From Membranipora membranacea (taxonomy: Eukaryota > Bryozoa > Gymnolaemata > Cheilostomatida > Membraniporidae), in assembly GCA_914767715.1 (NCBI GenBank), contig OU612068.1, positions 21,638,001-21,702,000 of the forward strand: a DNA stretch of 64,000 bases. The letters run 5' to 3'. The notes beneath the pieces were generated by a model that saw only the letters and a program-made list of their open reading frames with translations, was not told the origin of the DNA and searched no databases. Positions within the stretch are counted from its first letter, which is position 1; every line of letters starts with the position of its first letter. The position numbers and the translations under genes are program-made. Positions 26,361-40,000 of the stretch are shown one piece after another.

Positions 26361-28904
26361 TGTATCATACAAACGGATCCCCCTTACACAGCTGGCTCAT
26401 ACAAACCGATCTCCCGTACACAGCTGGCTCGCAAATTTGTGGCTAATACACAACGCTAGCCCGTACACAGCTGGCTCATACACACCGCTCGCCCGTACAC
26501 AGCTGGCTGATACATTGGTGGCCCATACCAACCGATCGCCTGTACACAGCTGGCTCGCAAAATGGTGGCTAATACACATCGCTCGCCCTTACACAGCTGG
26601 CTTATATAAACCGATCGCCCGTACACAGCTGGCTTGCAAATTAGTGGCTCATACACACCGCTCGCCGGTATACAGCTTTCTCATACACACCGATCCCCCG
26701 TACACAGCTGGCTCGTACATTGGTGGCCCATAAAGACCAATCGCCCGTACACAGCTGGCTTGCAAATTGGTGACTCATACACACCGCTTGCCCGTACACA
26801 GCTGGCTCATACATTCCCCTCGCCCGTACACAGCTGGCTCATACACACCTCTCGCCCGTACACAGCTGGCTCGTACATTGGTGGCCCATAAAGACCAATC
26901 GCCCGTACACAGCTGGCTTGCAAATTGGTGGCTCATACACACCGCTCGCCCGTATACAGCTTGCTCATACACACCGATCCCCTGTAGACAGCTGGCTTGC
27001 ACATTGGTGTCTCATACACACCGCTCGCCCGTACACAGCTGGCTCATACACACCGATCCCCCGTACACAGCTGGCCCATACAAACCTATCGCCCGTACAC
27101 AACTGGCTCATACAAACTGATCGCCCATACACAGCTGGCCCAAACAACCCGATTGACCGTACACTCTGGCTCGCACATTGGTGGCTCATCCACACCACTC
27201 GCCCGTACACAGTTAGCTCATACACATCGATCCCCTGTACACAGCTGCCTTGCATATTGGCGGCTCATACACACCGCTCGCCTGTACACAGCTGGCTCGT
27301 ATATATGTGGCTCTTACTAACCGATCGCCCGTACACAGCTGGCTTGCAAATTGGTGGCTCAAACACACCGTCGCCTGTACACAGCTGGCTCATACAAACC
27401 GATATCCAGTACACAGCTGGTTCATACATTGGTGGTTCATACACACCGCTCACTCGTACACAGCTGGCACGTCCATTTGTTACTCATACACACTGCTCAT
27501 CCGTACATAGCTGGCTCATACATTGGTGGCTCATTCGAAATGATCACCTGTACACAGCTGGCTCATACAAACCGATCGCCTGTACACAGCTGGCTTGCAC
27601 ATTGGTGCTCATACACACCGCTCGCCATACACAGCTGGCTCATACACACGGATCCCCCGTACACAGCTGGGTCATACACACCGATCCCCCTTACACAGCT
27701 GGCTCATACAAACCGATCGCCCTAACACGGCTGGCTCATACACACCGCTCGCCCGTACACAGATGGCTCGTTCATTGGTGGCCCATACCAACCGATCGCC
27801 GTGCACATCTGGCTCGCACATTGGTGGCCCATACACACGCTCGCCCTTACACAGCTTGCTCATACACACTGATCCCCCGTACACAGCTCGGTCATACAAA
27901 CCGCTCGCCCGTACACAGCTGGCTGATACATTGGTGGCCCATACCAACCGATCGCCGTACACAGCTGGCTCGCAAATTGGTGGCTAATACACAACGCTAG
28001 CCCGTACACAGCTGGCTCATACACACCGCTCGCCCGTACACAGCCGGCTCGTATATTGGTGGCCCATACAAACCGATCGCCGTTCACAGCTGGCTCATAC
28101 AAACTGATCGCCCGTACACATCTGGCTCGCACATTGGTGGCCCATACACGCTCGCCCTTACACAGCTTGCTCATACACACTGATCCCCTGTACACAGCTG
28201 GGTCATACACACCGCTCGCCCGTACACAGATGGCTCGTTCATTGGTGGCCCATACCAACCGATCGCCTGTACACAGCTGGCTCGCAAAATGGTGGCTAAT
28301 ACACATCGCTCGCCCTTACACAGCTGGCTTATATAAACCGATCGCCCGTACACAGCCGGCTCATACATTGGTGACTCATACACACCACTCGCCTGTACAC
28401 AGCTGGCTCATACACACCTCTCGCCCGTACACAGCTGGCTCGCACATTGGTGGCCCATACACACGCTCGCCCTTACACAGCTTGCTCATACACACTGATC
28501 CCCCGTACACAGCTGGGTCATACACACCGCTCGCCCGTACACAGATGGCTCGTTCATTGGTGGCCCATACCAACCGATCGCCTGTACACAGCTGGCTAAT
28601 ACAAACTGATCCCCTGTACACAGCTGGCTTATACTCATCGATCGCCCTTACACAGCTGGCTCGCACATTGGTTGCTCATACAAACCGATCGCCCTTACAC
28701 AGCTCGCTCATACACACCGCTCGCCCGTACACAGATGGCATGTACATTGGTGGCCCATACCAACCGATCGCCCGTACACAGCTGGCTCGCAAATTGGTGC
28801 CTAATACCCACCGCTCGCCCGTACACAGCTGGCTCATAAAAACCGATCGCCCGTACACAGCCGGTTCATACCTAAGCAGTTTATTGGTGCGATCATATAA
28901 AATG

Positions 28905-29010
28905 GGTATTGATAACAATAATGATAATAGTAATTATAATAATGATAATAACGGTAATGATGATAATAATAATAATAATAAAGCCAGAAACGGCATTAAG
29001 CAGCATCATG
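28905..29010. repeat. AAT/GATAAT-rich microsatellite
   Basis: A run of AATAATGATAATAG-type repeats directly follows the end of the minisatellite. A second short run, AACAATAATAATAATAATAA, lies at about 29349-29370. These are simple repeats. Confidence 0.85.
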
Positions 29011-30890
29011 AAAAGATCACCTCCTAATGGCAAGATCACTCTAGTTGGACCGAGAGGTGGACCCGCTACAATATCCGCAATACGACATTATGTGGTGATA
29101 TCAATATGAAACGAGTCAACACATCAATAAAAATAAGCATTTTTATGTAATCATTTTCAGTTTTATGTACAATTAATTTTATTTAATCAATTACTTTAAT
29201 TAAATAATGTTAATTTGTAATCATTTATACAATATGTTTAATTTTTAATTTCACATTTCAACTAATGTTGATCTTACCATAAGCGTAAGTGACACTTATA
29301 ATTAGCGTGCAACTTTTTTATACAAAGATGTGTGCTAAAAATGATAATAACAATAATAATAATAATAATAACAATAATGCTGGTAAGATCAACTACAGGA
29401 TAAGCAAAACTTGAAAAACTAAACATTCCATTTAATTATTTTTATTATCGTATTGTGCAAGTGTCAGATTTATGTTACAGGCGTTTAGTCTGATCACTAA
29501 AATTATGGCTCATAGAAATTGAACACACGAAAGAACAACAATAATTTTGTACTAATTAAGGAAAACATAGATTGTAAATACTGGAGCATGGTAAAATTCT
29601 ACATTTCAGTTGTCCAAAGAAAAACTTGTCACAACCGGCCACATCTTCAATTCATACAGGTAGGTATGCTTTTGTTAAATTAGTTTGGTGTTTATTTTTA
29701 TTATAACAATAATAATGTATTAATCATGTATAAGGTGCCGTTAGCACTGATATTGGTACAACAAGAAATCAAAAGAACTTCAAAATCAGGTAAGTCTTCC
29801 GAAAAAAAGAAATCTTGTCTACAAAGTGGTCATTATCTTTATAATAATATTTCTTCCATATTATCCCATCTAAGTGACTATCCTTGTGCCAGGTTGGTGT
29901 TTAAAAAAATAAAAGATCATTACATGGTAAGTATTCAAACAAATTATTTCCAAAGTGTAAGGTAAGTACTCGGAATATAATCATGTCACGCTAAAGGTAA
30001 GTATATTACTTTTAATTTTACTGCAAGGAGTGATTACTTGATACGCATTGGGGTGTTTGAGGTTACATAACGGGGGGTTTGTTCTACTGCCCACCACCTC
30101 CCATAGGTGTAGATTCAATCAGATGTCATCACCCCTCCTTTCGCAGTCTCAGGTTTATAACTAACATCAAAATCAATGTTTCACAGCTGTTACTCTTTAG
30201 TTTCACACAACCAGCTGTGTTTAGTGACATTTGGTATCAGAAAATCAGACATCAGATAACCCTGTGTTTGCTTGATAACAGGCCAGAACATGGTATCCAA
30301 GTTTTGTTGATAATCAATAATGGCCTGGTCGTGTTTTGTTATGATTTGTCTTATCTTTGCTCATAAAATCACAATATCCTTCCCTCTTTATGGTTGCAAG
30401 TATATCAAAAATAATAGTAATTGTTATGGAATTTTTTGCAAGTTGAGCTTTCACAGACTTAAACTTTTTTCTCTCACGTTCTCTCTAAAATCCTATTTTA
30501 TCATTGTGACCATACCTTGCACAATTAAATAAACATCAAAATACATTTTACAATGTCCAGTTCTCTTCTCATGTTTTCATGTTGTGCGGAGCAGCCAGGA
30601 TCTGACACCACTGTCTTCAGCATGCAGGACGGATATTTATACAGGTTTTCAACACTGAAGTGATTTGCATTACACCGCTTGTGTAATTGTAAAATGTTTG
30701 ATTGTCATCATTAACCGATACAGATGTTTTTAATTGCTGAACAAATGGTAAAAATAATCAATAATGATGGTATGCCAGCAGGGAGTTTTGGTCCTTGGAA
30801 CAAACTCCCTGATGCCAGTTTGAAATATTTGCAGAGTTGTCTATACATTTAGTAAGGCAGTATAACTCCTTATAAGATTCTACAATAATG
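29010..30890. other. AT-rich spacer without a supported gene
   Basis: Several donor-like GTAAGT sites occur (about 29789, 29928, 29961), and an AATAAA lies at 30528-30533. The open frames of 79-95 codons at 29726-29965 and 30079-30366 show no domain, so I do not call a gene, though an unannotated non-coding transcript is possible. A 10-bp hairpin (CAGGGAGTTT/AAACTCCCTG) lies at about 30779-30812. Confidence 0.45.
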
Positions 30891-30902
30891 CATAAGTTTT
30901 AA

Positions 30903-31093
30903 GGGCCAATCGCCTAAGCTCATGCTGTGATTTGCCCAATCAACTGTCACAACAGAACGTATTTCCGGTTACTATGACAGCAACTCCATTCATTTTCATT
31001 ACTCAGAAATTAATGGAGAATTAGAAAAATATCCAGAGAGATACTGAGATAAACTATTAACTGCAGAGTCTTTGCCTCACCTGGTTTTTGGAG
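30903..31093 (+). promoter_or_regulatory. Putative TATA-less promoter and 5' UTR of Elongin A
   Basis: Just upstream of the ELOA start are two CCAAT boxes (30905-30909 and 30936-30940) and an ETS-like core (TTTCCGG at 30962-30968). No TATA box is seen at a fitting distance. CCAAT plus ETS sites are common in housekeeping promoters, which fits the expected expression of Elongin A. The transcription start is inferred only. Confidence 0.35.
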
Positions 31094-34000
31094 ATGGCAG
31101 ATGATTCAAAATTGCAGGAGTCAATTGGTAAAATGGCTGAGCTTATCACAGACTTGAAGGGTTGCCTTGAGAGGTTTAAAGATAAGCCCAAACTGGTAAG
31201 TAAGAAAATGATGATGATGATATTCCACCCACCCTTTCTAGTTTCTTCATTTCTAGAAGATAGTTTGTGAGAAAAAAAACTTGCATTTGTTATATCTGAT
31301 TGCATACATTTCAACAAACGCATGTAAGCATGTAACCTGATAGTAAATAACACCAGAAAAAATGAAAGATCTATCTGAATACCAGGGAGTTTAACTACAA
31401 CACTTAGCTTTTCGAACAATGAACAATGAATGATGCTGGAAAGATTACCAATAACAAGGTACATCAATTATATGTCTTCTTTTAGGTACTCGGCTTCTTG
31501 GAAGAGCTCAATGCAATCAAGCTAATCAGTTATATGGTTTTGAAGGTAAGTTATACTGTGATCCTGTGCAGAAAAGCTGCAATTGCTACATAAGGAAGGG
31601 GAGGACATCCTTGCAACCATGCCTCCTATGGATTTGAATTATAAATCATTTAGCGCAACCAAATCTGTGGTTGGTACTGAGTTGCTGGTATAAATGGCAC
31701 TGCAGTGGGCAACAGTTGAACACTAGGCCTACTCTTTTTATCATCACTTTGCAATAAAATCCTCAATATTAAACCTGGTAAGGATAAACATGTTATCTTT
31801 TGTTCGGAATGGAATTTTCAATTAACTTGTGTCAATCACAGGACTTATATTTCCAAGAAATTGCTGTGGAACTCTGAAAATGTGTAGTCCTACGCTAATC
31901 TGTCAAATCATTTATGTTATTTTAGCAAACAGGAATTGGCAAGACAGTAAACGGATTTCGGAAGTGTGAGGGCGGCGTTGGCGAGCTTGCACGATCTATT
32001 GTTGCGAAATGGAAAGATTTGGCTCAAGATGCTATCAAGCTAAAGAAAGATAAAGAGCCAGATGCTGTTGCTGAACCTAAGAAAGACTCGGCAGCAATCA
32101 ATGAGCTGCTTAATAACCATTACAGTCAACCAGACACAGTAAAGATCAAACAAGAAAAAGATGCTCCTGTCAAACATATAAAGAAAGAGAAGCCAGATAA
32201 GATAAAGTCCGAGTCAACCAAAGAGAGTACATCTAAAAAGGAGGGTGGTGATGTAAAGAAAGTAAAATCTGAAAAACACAAACACGATAAGACTCATAAA
32301 TCTCATAAACACAAATCTAATGTGAAAATCAAAGAGGAGAAGATTGCTGATGCCAATAGCTCCAAGTCTGAGCCTCCTTCTGACTCATTTGAAGATGCAC
32401 TTCTGGGTGGAAAACCAGTACAACCATCAAAGCCCAAGCATACTAAGAAACTGAAATTGGGCAAGATTGAAGATAGTTTCCATAGCCCACTACCATCAAC
32501 AACCGAAAGTCAGATAACACCAACTATTGAAAGCGATCCATCACCAACAATGGATGATTATCTGAACTCTCCATGCGATGATACAATGGATCCTCCCTCA
32601 GACACTGACATAGCAAAGCTTCATGAGTCAATATCCTTTTCAAAAATATATGAGCCTGAGCTGCCTAAGCCTAAGATTGCAGCTTCCGCTCCTATACCTA
32701 CAGTAATAAAGACTGAAAACAGTAACAAAACAAAGAAGACATTGGCAGAATACAAACTTCTAAATAGGGTCAAACAAGAGAAGGAACCCAAGGAAGATAA
32801 GCCCAGTGCTTCAAGTGTAGAGCCTAAAAGCGATAGTCAATCTGATAATTCATCAGATGTGGTCAGTGATTTACTACTGAAACCTGTCAAACAAGAAAAT
32901 GATGATCGTATTCCAGCTGATGTGAGCAAAATGGAAGACGCTCCATCGCTGAATCAGCTGCAATCTGATCTCAATCAACTCATGCAGGTCATCCAAGCAA
33001 AGTCTCAAGCTATCACCACAATGAAAGAAGAACCAACTGATCTCTTAAATTCTAAAGAATCCAGTAGTTCAGCGGCTAAGACAATACAACCGACTGAGTC
33101 TTATAATTCAGAGCCTGGTGACTTCGATGAACTACCTGATATCAAGCTATCGCCAGATAGCAGGTTGTCCAAAGATAAGCCTCATGCATCTGAGAAACAT
33201 GATAGATCTGCCTCAAAGGATGATAAGCGAATGAGATCAGATAAGTATAAATCTGAAAGTGACAATCCTAACAGGCGGCATAGTTCTGAGAAACATAAAA
33301 AACCTCACAGCCATAGCCATCATTCTGACAATGATAAGCACCGGTCACACAAGAGCAAAACAGAGTCACGTGATAAAGGCGATGACTCTCGCTTCCGTCC
33401 AGATGAGCGTTCTCGTCATAGTAGCCAGGAAGACAGAAATCATAAACACAAGCGGCGGAAGAGCCACGATCACAGGGATGATGAATGGGAAGCAAAACGT
33501 ACCAGGTATGACTCCGGCAAATCAGGCTCATCTCATAATCATCACAAAAGTCAAAGTGATGACAGCGACATGGAATTGTTTGTGAAGAAAGAACCCTCTG
33601 AAACAAAACATGGCAGTCCTATGTTAAGTGATGACCACGCCAGTAATTCAGGTGTCAATCAACCTCCATCAAAATCTTCAAAAGACAGATCAGACAGACA
33701 TTTAGACAATAAAAACAATCACAAGTCATCCAAGCATAGATCTGATGATAGGTCAAGCAGGGAAAGCTCCAAGCATGATAAGAGAGATCGCAATGAAAAT
33801 AAAACCTCATCTGAAGTGAGACATAAAAGCAGAACAGATGATAGCAGTTCTCGGTCAAGCCATAAGAGCAGTAGCCACAAGGAACATAAGTCTTCACGCT
33901 CAGATTCTAGTTCTAAAGCGGAGGAAGGAGATGGCAAGCGGAAAACTGACCAATCAGCTCACAGAGAGAGCTCCTCCAGAAAATCACATGACTCGAGCTC

Positions 34001-37000
34001 CTCCAGGCATAAGCTGGAGAGTAAATCTGATAGAGCAAGCAAAGAAGGTACTGAGCATCGCTCATCTCCAAAATCATCGGATGGTAAAGAAAAAGAATCT
34101 GAAGGCAAGTCCCACAAATCTCACAAGTCAAGCTCAAAACCCCACAAATCGCACAAGTCTAGCCATAAATCGTCTCACAAAGACCGCTCTGTTGATGATG
34201 GAACTTCGAGCTCCAGCAGGAAGAGGAAGGTCTCAGATGATGGAGGTGTGGACGCGAGCGATGGTCAGGCATTTGAAGATGCCATGTGTGGGGCACAAGC
34301 TCCTGATCCGCCAAAGAAGAAGAAACCTGCCTCACTTGAACAAAAGATAGCAAAGACTGTCGCCAAAGTAAGCTACTTTCTATTTCTTCTTCACTATTTA
34401 TACAATTGTCGAAAATACTATTTATAACTTAGCCGGCACATCACAGTTGATTATGAAGTTGCCTTCCCTTGTTAAATATGAGCCAACAAATTTAAACATG
34501 AATGCATGAGTATTCCTCCTCAAGCAGGTAGAAATTACACACGGTTTAATCTTGTCACTTCACACAATCGATTCACTTTCCTTCTTTTTTTTTTAGGCTC
34601 CTTTACCTCAGTCATATCTTAACGATCTACCTGAACTTCTGACAGACTATAAACCGCTCCCTAAGATCAACCAAGGTTTTGACACCAATAAAAAGAAAAC
34701 AGGTACGCCATTTTAATTCATATATTATATATACTATATCAAGCAATTTAAAGCTCAAAAGATCACAGAGGAGCCTTTAGCAGGGGACAACTTGTAGGAG
34801 TTCAAGCCTTTCACATGCACTAATAATGATAGCTTTTACATAATGACACTTGTGCATTCTCTACAAAGTGTTGGGATTGGCAAATATTGCCAACCCTCTA
34901 TCTCCTTCTCTGGTACAGGTATAACAAGAAAAGTTTGTTAGGGGTCATGCAGGCAATTCATTGAAATATTTTGCAGATATCTTGGTCAAAATTTGCTTAA
35001 TTGCATAATATTGACAGTCCTCCATGTTCGGTATGGTCATTCGGAAATATGAAGAAAAAAAACAGCCTGTGGACCTAATTGCAATATAACTTCTGCAAAG
35101 TCTGAAAATTGGACCATAGCAGATCAACCTGATTGCTTGCCTCCACTTGACCTCTATATTATAACTAAGGTTGTATGTATGTATTGTATTTTTTAAACCA
35201 TCTATCATTGCAATAATGATTACATTAGGTTCAGTACATTAAAAAAGAAGAAAATAATTCTGAGTTGTTGTGTCTCATAACAAAACTGAAAAAAGCTGTT
35301 CTTTCTCTTCTCAGTCCTGCATTTTTCAGCTCTAAAAATCACAGGTCTGCGAGAGGATGTTCTAAAAGTATTAAATCTGTGGATGGCTTGGGTTGTTGTC
35401 AATCTTATAAAAAATCGTTTTGTGACAGAGAAAATAAAAACTCATTGACAGTAGTCAAGTTTAAAATTGTTACAATCTTCGAGTGCTCCAGGCTCGCTAG
35501 CTGAACAGATAGCTCAATTAAATAGGATCAGTGACACCTCTGTTACATTGTTATACAGTTTGTATTTACAATTTGTGCGTACGTGATGTTGTGATGATCT
35601 ACTTTACATTCTAAGTCTTATCTCACATGTTACTGGAAGGTTTTCATGGTAAACACAAGACAAATCTTCTTCCTGTGCCGTTTTATCAGCTATATTTGCA
35701 CTTACCTAATCTGGAACATTTCCAAGACATCACGGAATTTTCAAAATCTATCCGGACCAAGTTGTCATTTGAATAATGTTATGTAAAATTCCATGTCTTA
35801 TGGCCAGACTTCTTGAATGGGAGGGTGGGAAAAACTTTGATTTTTACTCCATCCGGTATAATTACATCATTCAATCTGTTGATTGTGAAATTAACCATAC
35901 TATGGTAGTTATTTCTGCCAATTGTTTTATCTATTCTCTTATTTTCCATTGGTAATTGTGAAAAATGACATTACTTCTTCATTTTAGATGAGGCTGCCGA
36001 GTTGATGTTCTCTGATATTAAGGCTGCATCTCGATCAGATGCTGTTTACTCGGGAAGAAAACGTGGCTTCAGTCAGATGATGTCCCTCACTGATCTATGT
36101 ATATTTGTTCTCGGGAACCATATAGATGGTAAGCTGAGTTATAATGGTGCTAGTTGTAGGCACATGTATGCATTATGGAATAGATGTTTCCGTAGTGTAT
36201 CAAGCCAGTCCGATCTGAATTCTGGGTGTTTTAGTGTTGAGCTGGGGCCCTCTTTGATCAAATAGTGAAAACAAGATATATGGTCACAATGATTGAATGT
36301 TAAATGGTGTGCGACCTGTATTAAATTATAGTCTATGCACTTAGAATACAATTTGCAGTCTGAGGACTTGGATGACTTAGAGCACAAACCGACTCATACT
36401 GACCATTATTGAACTTGACTGATGGTACTGTGAACTTAATGATTTATTCTCAGATATTGGTTACGTTGGCGGGGTGCCTTTTACAATACTAGAACCAGTT
36501 CTGAAGAAGGCTACAGCCAGGCAGCTCCTTACTGTCGAGGATTATAACCATGTAAGTTTATCTGCAGCTAAAATCAAGCCAGAGATGATGAAGAGATTCT
36601 CGAAAAGGGTGTGGATTCTTCTACTAAATAAAATTTAATTTTCCACACTGTCCGCTATAGATTGCATAGGGAGGTGCAACGATAGCACTTTCATATGCGT
36701 TCTGAGATTCCTGTGAATCCTATGGAAAAGTTCACAGTTTTTATTATTCTCATTCAAAGACACCACTGGTTCAATTTTACAGAGGATTTGAAATTGGACA
36801 AGAAGCTTTCCAAAATTTTATATCCTGGCAGCCTAACCTGAGCTCAGTTTCATGGGAAGAAACTATAAAAAATCGAATATTTCTACTCTGCAAAGTTCTA
36901 AAACTTCTGATTTTGAACTTTTAATATGAAATTATTTTGAATACTAGGGAATCAAAGTACTTAAAAGTGTTATATTGATAAATGATATCGGGAATCTGTT

Positions 37001-40000
37001 TCTTATGGGTAAAATTTTGCATGAGAAAGTGAATTGGATTCCCATTCACATTCTGAGAAGTTTCCATAATTGAGAATTTGAGAAGTCTGAGTTCAAGAGC
37101 TTATTTTGCCCTAGTCTAACACGTACTATCACCATCATCATAACAGGATGTATGTAATATTCTGATGTGTTCCTGATATTATTAGACTTATATTAGACAG
37201 TATAAGTATTTTATAAACAAATATGAAGATGTGTAGCTGCTGTGCCTTTTAAATATCAAAAATTGTCATTATTGGCCAACTTAGACACACAAGTTTACTT
37301 GACATAAGCATGATAGTTAATGTTTTCTGTCATGCTCTTTTCGTTGCAGGAGTTTACACAGGAGAGTGATCATTTATGGAAGGATCACTGTCTCAGAGAC
37401 TTCAAGGGACAGAAGCCGGACGAGTTTGAGTCATGGCGTGAGCTCTACTTGGTAAGAGCTATGATCTTATAGTTATTACTTTATAAAATAAAGATATTAC
37501 TTTATATTTATTTAACTCTGATCTTCATTTGCCACATGACATTATCTGTCCAATTACATTGGTCAGCGTCAATCAAGTATACATATATTAAGACTTTACC
37601 ATTAATAATTAAAAATATATGCTATGTATAGCTAATATGTTTATATCATCCATATTCTTTCCTCTTATGTTAACAAATGAATAAAAACTGAAGACAGATG
37701 CCACTTAGTTTCACTGTTGGCTGTAGTATTTTTCTAGTTTCATTTGTTATTGAATTAATTTACTTGCTTAAAAACGCTGCTAGCGGAAATCTTAGAAATA
37801 GAATGTTATCACTTATATAGCAAGCAATGTGATATTTATGAAATATGATTTAAGGCTATTCTTGTAAGCTCCTAGAAACACTTATCCTAAGTCACTGCAG
37901 ATACGTTGGAGTCGTTGTCGAATTGATTGCAAAATTGATTCACTGTTTCAAGGGGGCTGTAACTTGCCTGCTGCAGCCAGAACCTTGCTGATGTCCCCCT
38001 TACTGTACCCAATACAAAAGTTAAAATCATGCCTCTTATGATTTTACAGAGAAAGTATGAGGAGCGAGAAAAGAAGTTTGAAATGTTACAGAGTAAAATA
38101 GCTGCCAAAGAACAACAGAAACAATCTGAAGGTATGTTTCCTTTCCTAGATTATAACATTTACTAATGTAATAGTATAGTAAAAGAGTGTAAGAAAATAA
38201 TAAAGCCAAGCTGTGCAAATCTTTTTCATTGTAATCAGGTTCTGAATTAAGCACCAGCTGTAAATAAGCAACACATACGCGCTGGAACAGTCTTATTGCC
38301 TGACCAAGGTCACAGCAAATCTCTGAAGGTTAAGATGGTTTTTTGATATACAAGGATGGGTGCAGGTATCATTAAATTTGTGTTAATGATTAATTTGAAC
38401 AAGGCTATGGATATTAACTTTTGGTTCTGAGTGGGCCGTGTCAGGGTCACCAGGCCCACATTATTGTTCCGCAAGAAATTCTCCAATCCATATCCATGTC
38501 CAGCGCAAATAGATTTATCATAAGTAGGGTATAATTTTTTGATTAAAATAGGGTGTAAACTTGATTAAAGTAGGGTGTAAACTTGATTAAAGTAGGGTAT
38601 AAACTTGATTAAAGTAGGGTATAAACTTGATTATTTGGGAAGTTTGGGTTTGTTGCTCAGATGGGACAATTCCAAATGAAAGCTGGGTTAGGTTTGTCTG
38701 TCAGTCATAGCAGGGAGGGTGGGATATAGCCCCTCCCACCCTCCCTGGTCATAAACAATGTCCTAATATTTATCTGTTTTATCATCACTCATAGAACTTT
38801 TCAACTTGTTTTTTAAGACTTTAATACTTAACTTGACTAGGAGGTTAAAAAATTATTCTGTTATTTTTGTATTTTTTCTAACAGCTCGTAAGTCAATGGT
38901 AGCGTACGCGATGAGCTCCCTGCCCAAACCACCTCGGGACGTGAGGCGACAGCAGGCTAGATATGGCACTGGGTCCGGCTCTTTTGAGAGCACTGCCAGG
39001 GCTGCTTCTATAATGAAACACGAGAACAGGATGAACGCTGTTGGCAGAGGGCCTTCAGCATCAGCCGGCAGCAGCTCAAGAGGAAACTCCTCCTCCTCTT
39101 CCTCCTCTGCAGGTTAGCGCATAATATTACAGTTTAGGGACACACTGGATTCGAGGTTGATCTATGAGCATGTGTAGGCCTTCCTCGGAAAGATAGTTAG
39201 ATAGATAGACAGAGTTTGTTTATGTCTGACTATATAGTCTCCGGGCATTTAATGTGGATCTGATGTGACCCTCAATTAATTCATCCTTGACCTATGAGAT
39301 ATTTACATACCATAGTTTATCTTGTCTTATCTTCGACCAGCCAAACATGGACCCGATCCCTTCAAAACTATTTTATCCAAACATGGACCCAATTCTTTCA
39401 AAACTATTTTAACCAAACATGGACCCAACTCTTTCAAAACTAACTGGGTTCCGTTCAAATGATGTTGATCAGGTATGTATGATAAAAGACTACTATATTG
39501 AACTCATGAATGAATGAATTATTCAGTTTTCCACTGTAGTAGCCACAGCTGGTTTTCGCAAGGTGTTGATGAGAATACCCCCTTTTGCAACAGTAATGTT
39601 CATTTGTGTAGGCTATTCTAAACATTTTCACATGGCTCAAACACATGCAGCAGTGATGCAATTAATGCAACATTCACAACATAAGCAGATTGCCATGTGG
39701 GATTTGAACTTAGTGTGGTCTATTATGTCTCATGCACACCCCACCTTCATTCACCTTCTCAAAAGTGTGGAACACAGGCAACACACGTACGCAGAGATTT
39801 AAGCCTAGAAACCTTGCATCCCAATCAATAAAGTAATTGTAAATTTCCTACACAAATAATGATATAAGCAGAAATAGGGCTTAGCTTTAATACCACAACT
39901 TAATAGTTTTGGAGCCAGTGCCAGAAAGACATCGGTTGCCAGTTTTGCGATCAACCAGTCAGTCACCAAAACTGTTTTGACTGTACAGTATAAGCAGGTT

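Larger units (their letters stand above)
12236..28870. repeat. 16.6-kb minisatellite of 32-bp and 47-bp units
   Basis: The whole interval is one tandem array. The short unit is 32 bp: GTACACAGCTGGCTCATACA followed by CACCGCTCGCCC or AACCGATCGCCC. The long unit is 47 bp, the short unit with 15 extra bases of ATTGGTGGCCCATAC type (or a TTGCAAATTGGTGGC variant). Common variants replace GTACAC with CTAACAC, or drop one C before GTACAC. Units are arranged in higher-order blocks of about 174 bp, 190 bp and 2.0-2.7 kb. The perfect short unit contains no stop codon in any forward frame, so many forward frames stay open for up to 360 codons. Frequent 1-nt unit-length changes and use of all three frames argue against a protein. 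Most units carry PvuII (CAGCTG) sites and many carry PvuI (CGATCG) sites. No gene is visible inside. Confidence 0.97.

Noticed and set aside
12236-28870. CRISPR-like array
   Set aside because: Units are contiguous variants of one sequence without unique spacers, no cas genes occur, and the surrounding genes are animal genes with introns.
12214-29027. Many long open frames (up to 360 codons) in the 12-29 kb region as protein-coding genes
   Set aside because: They are products of the tandem array: all three forward frames are open, neighbouring units differ by single-base indels with no frame preference, and no splice or start context is present.
30079-30366. 95-codon open frame as a gene
   Set aside because: No recognisable domain, no splice context, and AT-rich surroundings; an AATAAA at 30528 alone is not enough.
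33259-34353. Minus-strand and alternate-frame ORFs across Elongin A exon 3
   Set aside because: Shadows of the biased Ser/Lys/His codons in the real exon; no domains.
32019-34427. A separate 802-residue gene starting inside Elongin A exon 3
   Set aside because: The frame uses a TTG, continues upstream in frame to the exon 3 acceptor at 31926, and its last residues are intron read-through past the donor at 34368.
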